A DNA stretch of 64,000 nt from Streptomyces parvus (GTDB lineage Bacteria > Actinomycetota > Actinomycetes > Streptomycetales > Streptomycetaceae). Both the position numbers and the translations under genes were made by a program. The stretch is from NCBI RefSeq assembly GCF_014648875.1, contig NZ_BMRY01000002.1, positions 248,001 to 312,000 on the forward strand. Direction: 5' to 3'. Each line of letters starts with the position of its first letter. The first letter of the stretch is position 1. Of this stretch, positions 59,681-64,000 are shown one piece after another. The notes below the pieces were generated by a model, which did no database searches, was not told the origin of the DNA, and was given only the letters and a program-made list of their open reading frames with translations.

Positions 59681-61150
59681 ATGACGGAACGTACGGAGCT
59701 GGTGGAGCACGGACGCCTGTTCATCGGCGGGGAGTTCACCGATCCGCTCTCCACCGAGGTCATCGAGGTGATCTCCCCGCACACCGAACAGGTCATCGGC
59801 TGTGTGCCACACGCATCGGAGGCGGACGTCGACCGGGCGGTCGCGGCGGCCCGCCAGGCCTTCGACGAGGGCCCCTGGCCCCGCATGACACTGGACGAGC
59901 GGATCGCGGTGATCACCCGGATCAAGGACGCCTTCGCCGTACGCCACGAGGAGTTCGCGCGCCTGATCAGCGCGCAGAACGGCACCCCGTACAGCGCGAG
60001 CGTCATGGTGCAGGCGCTGGCCGCGATGATGGTCTGGGACTCGGCGATCACGGTGGCGCGGACGTTCCCGTACGAGGAACGGCGCGACGGCGTCCTCGGC
60101 CCGCTGCTGGTCCGCCGTGAACCGGTGGGCGTGGTGGCGGCGGTGGTCCCGTGGAACGTCCCGCAGTTCACGGCGGCGGCGAAGCTGGCCCCGGCGCTGC
60201 TGGCGGGCTGCACGGCGGTGCTGAAGGTCTCCCCGGAAACCCCCCTGGACGCCTACCTCTTGGCGGAGATAGCGGAGGAGGCGGGCCTGCCGCCCGGGGT
60301 CCTCTCCATCCTCCCGGCCGACAGGGAGGTCAGCGAGTACCTGGTGGGCCACCGGGGCGTGGACAAGGTCTCCTTCACCGGCTCGGTCGCGGCGGGCCGC
60401 CGCGTGATGGAGGTGGCCTCGCGCAACCTGACCCGCGTCACCCTGGAGTTGGGCGGAAAGTCGGCGGCGGTGATCCTCCCGGACGCGGACCTGGAGGCGG
60501 CCGTGGCGGGGATCGTCCCGTTCGCGTGGATGATCAACGGCCAGGCGTGCGTGGCGCAGACGCGGATCCTGGCGCCGCGCAGCCGCTACGAGGAAATAGC
60601 GGAGGCCTTCGCGGCAGCGGCAGGGGCACTCCGCGTGGGCGACCCGTTGGACCCGACAACGGAACTGGGCCCGCTGGTGGCCCGACGCCAGCAGCAACGC
60701 TCCCTGGACTACATCAGGTTGGGCCAGGAGGAGGGAGCGAAGATCCTCACAGGCGGCAACGTACCGGCCTCCCAGGAGCGAGGCTGGTACGTCGAGCCCA
60801 CCCTCTTCGGCTCGGTCGACAACTCCATGCGCATCGCCCGCGAGGAGATCTTCGGCCCGGTGATCTGCCTGATCCCGTACGCGGACGAGGCCGAGGCCGT
60901 CCGCATCGCCGACGACTCCCCGTACGGCCTCAGCGGCAGCGTCTGGACGGCGGACACGGAACGCGGCATCGACATAGCCCGCCGCATCCGCACGGGCACG
61001 TACAGCGTGAACACCTTCAGCCTCGACATGCTCGGCCCGTTCGGCGGCTACAAGAACTCGGGCCTGGGCCGCGAGTTCGGCCCCGAGGGCTACGGCGAGT
61101 TCTTCGAGCACAAGATGATCCACCTCCCCGCCGGCTACCGGGAGGCGTGA
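59681..61150 (+). CDS. Aldehyde dehydrogenase family protein
   Basis: A 489-residue NAD(P)-dependent aldehyde dehydrogenase. VTLELGGKSAAVIL carries the general-base Glu256, and INGQACVAQTRIL the catalytic Cys290; EEIFGPVICLIPY and VNTFSLDMLGPFGGYKNSG are the closing ALDH motifs. The pattern is that of the medium-/long-chain or terpenoid-type ALDH group. The next gene, a ferredoxin, overlaps by one base, so the two form an operon; ALDH plus ferredoxin next to P450s often serve oxidation of hydroxylated steroids, terpenes or alkyl chains. ATG at 59681 with GGGAGG upstream. Confidence 0.93.
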   Translation: MTERTELVEHGRLFIGGEFTDPLSTEVIEVISPHTEQVIGCVPHASEADVDRAVAAARQAFDEGPWPRMTLDERIAVITRIKDAFAVRHEEFARLISAQNGTPYSASVMVQALAAMMVWDSAITVARTFPYEERRDGVLGPLLVRREPVGVVAAVVPWNVPQFTAAAKLAPALLAGCTAVLKVSPETPLDAYLLAEIAEEAGLPPGVLSILPADREVSEYLVGHRGVDKVSFTGSVAAGRRVMEVASRNLTRVTLELGGKSAAVILPDADLEAAVAGIVPFAWMINGQACVAQTRILAPRSRYEEIAEAFAAAAGALRVGDPLDPTTELGPLVARRQQQRSLDYIRLGQEEGAKILTGGNVPASQERGWYVEPTLFGSVDNSMRIAREEIFGPVICLIPYADEAEAVRIADDSPYGLSGSVWTADTERGIDIARRIRTGTYSVNTFSLDMLGPFGGYKNSGLGREFGPEGYGEFFEHKMIHLPAGYREA

Positions 61151-61383
61151 TGGGCGACCGCTGGCACGTGGAGGTCGACCGCACGGTCTGCATCGGCTCC
61201 GGCATGTGCGTCAACCACGCGGGCGACGCCTTCCACCTGGACTCGGCCCGCCAGTCCCACCCGACGACGGAGAACCGCGACGCGGGCGAACACGTCCTGG
61301 CGGCGGCGGAGGGCTGCCCGGTGGAGGCGATCACGCTGACGCTGGCGGGGTCGGGGGAGGTGGTGTTCCCGCCGGAGGAGTGA
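61150..61383 (+). CDS. Ferredoxin, [3Fe-4S] P450-partner type
   Basis: A 77-residue ferredoxin. Ligands: CIGSGMC in the N-terminal half (Cys-x5-Cys) and AAEGCPVEAI near the C-terminus. The spacing and the missing middle Cys fit a single [3Fe-4S] or [4Fe-4S] cluster of the type that reduces bacterial cytochromes P450. ATG at 61150 overlaps the ALDH TGA by one base. The nearest P450 in this window is 10.5 kb away. GC content drops abruptly just after this gene. Confidence 0.9.
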   Translation: MGDRWHVEVDRTVCIGSGMCVNHAGDAFHLDSARQSHPTTENRDAGEHVLAAAEGCPVEAITLTLAGSGEVVFPPEE

Positions 61384-61412
61384 CCCGTTTCCAGTCTCGC
61401 TCTTCTCCGTGG

Positions 61413-61817
61413 CTACGAGGCTTGGGAAACTAGCCCAACGCGCGCAGCGGCGAGACTTACCGTGCGCGCCCGAAAAGTAGCTGAGCTGCCCTCCGACGTG
61501 ATGGTAACCATCAGATTTTCATCTGTTTTGCGCCGGATGGAAACTTCCTTACACCCGGGATTTGCCCATCCTCGGATGTCTAGTTCATGCACTCCGGAAA
61601 AGAAGAGGTAGAAGGTGAAGGAGTTGTACTCCTTTTCCCTCCACTCGGGCCTGATGCGCTCCGGGGTCTGGGCAGTCTGGAAGCCCAGCGTGATGCTGTC
61701 TTTCCGCTCATCTGCAAGCATGTGGAACAGGTCGCAGCGGCTGAGGTCGGGTCCCTCGTCGTACAAGCTATAGATGGATTGAGGGTCATCGAGGAAGCGG
61801 GGCCAATCAGCGGTCAT
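61413..61817 (-). CDS. Imm50-like immunity protein (second copy)
   Basis: A 134-residue protein. Similarity to Imm50-type immunity proteins is visible in WPRFLDDPQSIYSLYDEGPD, LFFSGVHELDIRGWANPGC and VSIRRKTDENLMVTITSEG, the same layout as its upstream neighbour. It would neutralise an RHS or related polymorphic toxin in the producing cell. Start 61817 overlaps the neighbour's stop by 11 bp. The two copies are quite diverged, so this one may protect against a different toxin tip. Low GC and untypical codon usage compared with the rest of the window. Confidence 0.7.
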   Translation of the reverse strand: MTADWPRFLDDPQSIYSLYDEGPDLSRCDLFHMLADERKDSITLGFQTAQTPERIRPEWREKEYNSFTFYLFFSGVHELDIRGWANPGCKEVSIRRKTDENLMVTITSEGSSATFRARTVSLAAARVGLVSQAS

Positions 61818-62307
61818 AGAAATTGCTCACATAGGTGTCGGGGATGGAGGAAAATCTGCGTGCGTCGATTGGGCGCAGGAAGCTGTGAGAAACCTCGTCT
61901 GATCCGGATTCGGTAGCTCGGAAGGAGCTGATGTGGCCGATAGTAAGGGAATTGCTGCAGTTGAATTGGAATTCTAGGCCTGCGCCACTGATGTTCGTTT
62001 GAATTGTCCAGTCGTTCAGGAAGGAAATGTCGATGTCAACGAATGTTGAGGGAATCCAACCGTGTACCGTAAGGTCATCGACAGCTGCAAACTGGAGATG
62101 TGCCTGCAGGGTGTTGTGCCCAAGTGTGGACCATTCGCGCGGGGCATGTTCCGGATATTCAGGAAAGTCGATCCGAGTCGTCAATGCGGGCCCGCGCCAG
62201 TCAATATGAAATGATCTCAGGCGTACAGATTTCAGAGGCGGAATGGCGGAGTAGAAAGAACCTAGAGGGTGCGGGTTTCTTAGTAGATCAGCCCAGTGAT
62301 TTGTCAT
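61807..62307 (-). CDS. Imm50-like immunity protein (first copy)
   Basis: A 166-residue protein matching Imm50: WADLLRNPHPLGSFYSAIPP, LRSFHIDWRGPALTTRIDFP, PREWSTLGHNTLQAHLQFAA, DDLTVHGWIP and ISSFRATES. Imm50 proteins pair with polymorphic nuclease toxins. The ATG at 62307 overlaps the RHS stop by 20 bp, so the antidote is translated together with the toxin. It should be the cognate immunity factor for the RHS tip just upstream. Confidence 0.82.
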   Translation of the reverse strand: MTNHWADLLRNPHPLGSFYSAIPPLKSVRLRSFHIDWRGPALTTRIDFPEYPEHAPREWSTLGHNTLQAHLQFAAVDDLTVHGWIPSTFVDIDISFLNDWTIQTNISGAGLEFQFNCSNSLTIGHISSFRATESGSDEVSHSFLRPIDARRFSSIPDTYVSNFYDR

Positions 62308-64000
62308 AGTAGTAATGTTCCTCGGTTCCGGGTATTTGGCCATTTCGAGTGTCATCGAACGGTCTTACGTGGATATGTGCTGGCTGATATCCGGGCTCCC
62401 CTGGTTTTTGGTGTCCGAAGTGATGGTCTTGGAATACGACAATATCTCCGGATGCTGATTCGTACCACTCCTCGGTATAGTATATGGGCTGGTGGTTCTC
62501 GTCCATAAGTTGCTTACTGCCCTGCCACGGAGGAGTGGTGGCCTTAACCCAATTATCCACATCAAACGGCTCCGCTCCTTCGGGTACACCAGCTTCTCTA
62601 AGCGCCCTGCTTTTTGCATCAGCGAGAGATGGTGGAGGGCAGGGACCGAGGCCAAGCGGATCTGCCCAGGTGTGCGGATTCCCCACGTAGGCAACAGGGT
62701 TCGATGCTGGAACCAGCCCAAGTGGGTCAACGGTGAAGTACCGTGATATCTCAGGGTCGTAATAGCGATGAAAGTTGTAGTGGAGGCCGGTCTCCGGATC
62801 AAAGTACTGGCCTGGGAAGCGGAGTGGCGTGTAGGTCGTACTGTGCACGGCCCAGCTTGTTACACCCCAAAGAGTGTTGCGGGCGTGCCATGCGATTTCC
62901 CCCGACTCGTCAATAAGCTCCGTAGGGCTGCCCACAAGGTCGGTGACTATGGTAAAGAAGCGCTCGTTGATTGATTCCTGAGACAGGTCCGAAGGGAGAA
63001 TGCGTTCAGTCTGGGTCAAAGGGCGAAAACCGTCATGATCCCAAGTCAGGACTATCGATTTTCTTTGGGATGGAGCGGGCGTCACCTGTTCGCACAGGGT
63101 GATGCCATCCCAGGTGAACCAGGTCCGTTCTGCTACAGATTCACCGTCTCCGGCCATGCGTTGCTTTGCGATGCGCCGCCCCAAGGGATCGTATTGGTAG
63201 CACCACCGCGTGCCATCAGGTGTGATGACAGAGCTGATTCGGTCCTCAGTGTCCCAGCTGTAGTGCCACGTATCCGGCTTGCGGGAAAGGCGGATCCTCT
63301 GACGGAGAATTACCCGACCGTGCGCATCATGCTCGTACCGAGTGCGGCCAGCGCGAGTAATTCGCGTGCCGGCGTAGGTACGCGTGCCAGATGCTTCCTG
63401 GCTGGCATGTGAGTCGGGCCAGCTTGCCTGGACCTGGTTTCCTACTTGATCGTAAGCGTAGGCCTCGGTCCAGTTCGCTGCGTGGACGCCGGTGACGCGA
63501 CCTGCGGCATCTACATCGAATCGGCGGTTTCCTTCGATTGCATCATGGATGCCAACGAGATTTCCGTCTGCGCGGTAATCGTATGTGCGGCTACGAAGTA
63601 CGCGATTGTGTGCGGAAATTCTCTGGCCCGTGAGACGACCTGCTGCGTCGAACTCGTGTGTCAGTTGCGTCGCGTCTCCCAGGTGACGGCCTACTTCGCG
63701 GCCCGAGGCATCGCGAACGAACGTCATGATCCGTCCGGATGCGGAGAGTTCCGCAGGCAGCCCGACCGCATCAAATGCCCATGTGCTCACCGCACCAGTG
63801 GGCGTGGTGCGAGAGACGCGCCGTCCAAGTGCATCGTGGCCGTACGTGAGGGTTCGGCCGTTCACCGTTTCAGACCTCAGGCGGCCGTGACGGTCGCGGA
63901 GGCGAGTCAGTACAACGTCCGGACTTTCTGCCCGGGCTAGCTGATCGAAGATGTCGTACTCGTAGGTCGTGACGATGCCAGCCGCATCCTTCTGCAGGAT
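62288..64000 (-). CDS. RHS repeat protein with C-terminal HNH-type toxin tip, 5' end outside window
   Basis: The visible 570 residues are the 3' end of a large RHS/YD-repeat toxin. YD repeats (YEHDAHGRVILRQRI, WCYQYDPLGRRIAKQRM) lead into the core-terminating motif GLHYNFHRYYDPEISRYFTV and DPLGLVPASN...NPHTWADPLGL. After that (from about 62649 to the stop) a variable tip of about 120 residues includes YTEEWYESASGD, VFQDHHFGHQKPGEPGYQ and PAHIHVRPFDD, followed by EHYYYD. The Glu/His-His-His spacing resembles HNH/EndoVII toxins of the Tox-HNH-EHHH group, i.e. a DNase. The frame is open to the right edge, so the gene is only cut by the window. Delivered by secretion or a contractile system; the start region is needed to tell. 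Confidence 0.87.
   Translation of the reverse strand: MLQKDAAGIVTTYEYDIFDQLARAESPDVVLTRLRDRHGRLRSETVNGRTLTYGHDALGRRVSRTTPTGAVSTWAFDAVGLPAELSASGRIMTFVRDASGREVGRHLGDATQLTHEFDAAGRLTGQRISAHNRVLRSRTYDYRADGNLVGIHDAIEGNRRFDVDAAGRVTGVHAANWTEAYAYDQVGNQVQASWPDSHASQEASGTRTYAGTRITRAGRTRYEHDAHGRVILRQRIRLSRKPDTWHYSWDTEDRISSVITPDGTRWCYQYDPLGRRIAKQRMAGDGESVAERTWFTWDGITLCEQVTPAPSQRKSIVLTWDHDGFRPLTQTERILPSDLSQESINERFFTIVTDLVGSPTELIDESGEIAWHARNTLWGVTSWAVHSTTYTPLRFPGQYFDPETGLHYNFHRYYDPEISRYFTVDPLGLVPASNPVAYVGNPHTWADPLGLGPCPPPSLADAKSRALREAGVPEGAEPFDVDNWVKATTPPWQGSKQLMDENHQPIYYTEEWYESASGDIVVFQDHHFGHQKPGEPGYQPAHIHVRPFDDTRNGQIPGTEEHYYYDKSLG

Noticed and set aside
61384..64000. Insertion sequence or transposon carrying the RHS block
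   Set aside because: No transposase, terminal inverted repeats or target duplication visible; the composition shift alone does not prove an element.

Overview
This is a 64 kb stretch of very GC-rich chromosome with tightly packed, often 4-bp-overlapping genes, abundant GTG starts, two-component systems, secreted lipoproteins and hydrolases, and a TerD/TerC cluster next to aceE. That combination points to Streptomyces or a very close actinomycete. Most of the window looks like core or semi-core chromosome. The last 2.6 kb is compositionally different (clearly richer in A+T) and carries an RHS toxin with its immunity genes.

Layout. 1-10.8 kb: a truncated OmpR-type sensor kinase with a small acidic exported protein, a MerR regulator with its aldo/keto reductase, a membrane acyltransferase with a DUF1023 exported hydrolase, a NarL-type two-component pair, a DUF4429/SHOCT gene, a second DUF1023 hydrolase, and a TetR regulator divergent from a 14-TM efflux pump. 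12.7-16.9 kb: an I36-type exported inhibitor, aceE (pyruvate dehydrogenase E1) and a DUF3052 gene.

17.0-27.5 kb: a Ter (tellurium/stress) island. It holds an AhpE-like peroxiredoxin, two TerD paralogues separated by a perfect intrinsic terminator, TerC and a TerA/TerD-like protein. A convergent TerD with a Tyr/Pro/Gln-rich tail is divergent from a biosynthetic module of HpcH/citrate-lyase-like TIM barrel, an 832-residue phosphoribosyltransferase-TRSP-phosphoribosyltransferase-PELOTA fusion and a HAD phosphatase. This matches the Ter-linked nucleoside-like metabolite pathway predicted by comparative genomics, and is the strongest candidate for an under-described system here.

27.5-47 kb: miscellaneous genes, including an FmdB zinc ribbon, a coiled-coil membrane protein, a DUF4097 lipoprotein, tRNA-Val(UAC), GNATs, an atypical inositol-phosphatase-like protein, DedA, a His-rich exported SOD-like protein, DoxX with an iron-box-like promoter, PhoD, an exported HNH nuclease, a lone FetB permease, a HAD phosphatase, an MFS-MarR fusion and a bacterial serpin. 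47-52 kb: a GT87/PAP2 membrane enzyme, a CYP125-like P450 and a divergent steroid-type thiolase, with KstR-like palindromes between them.

52-58.3 kb: a five-gene operon whose four junctions all overlap as GTGA, encoding a secreted alpha/alpha-repeat protein, an SCO2322-family exported protein and a full ECF transporter. A probable cobalamin riboswitch precedes it, suggesting vitamin B12 capture and uptake. 58.4-61.4 kb: an MBL-fold hydrolase divergent from aldehyde dehydrogenase plus ferredoxin, with two strong palindromes between them. 61.4-64 kb: two tandem Imm50-like immunity genes following the 3' end of an RHS gene whose tip looks like an HNH nuclease toxin; the gene runs off the window.
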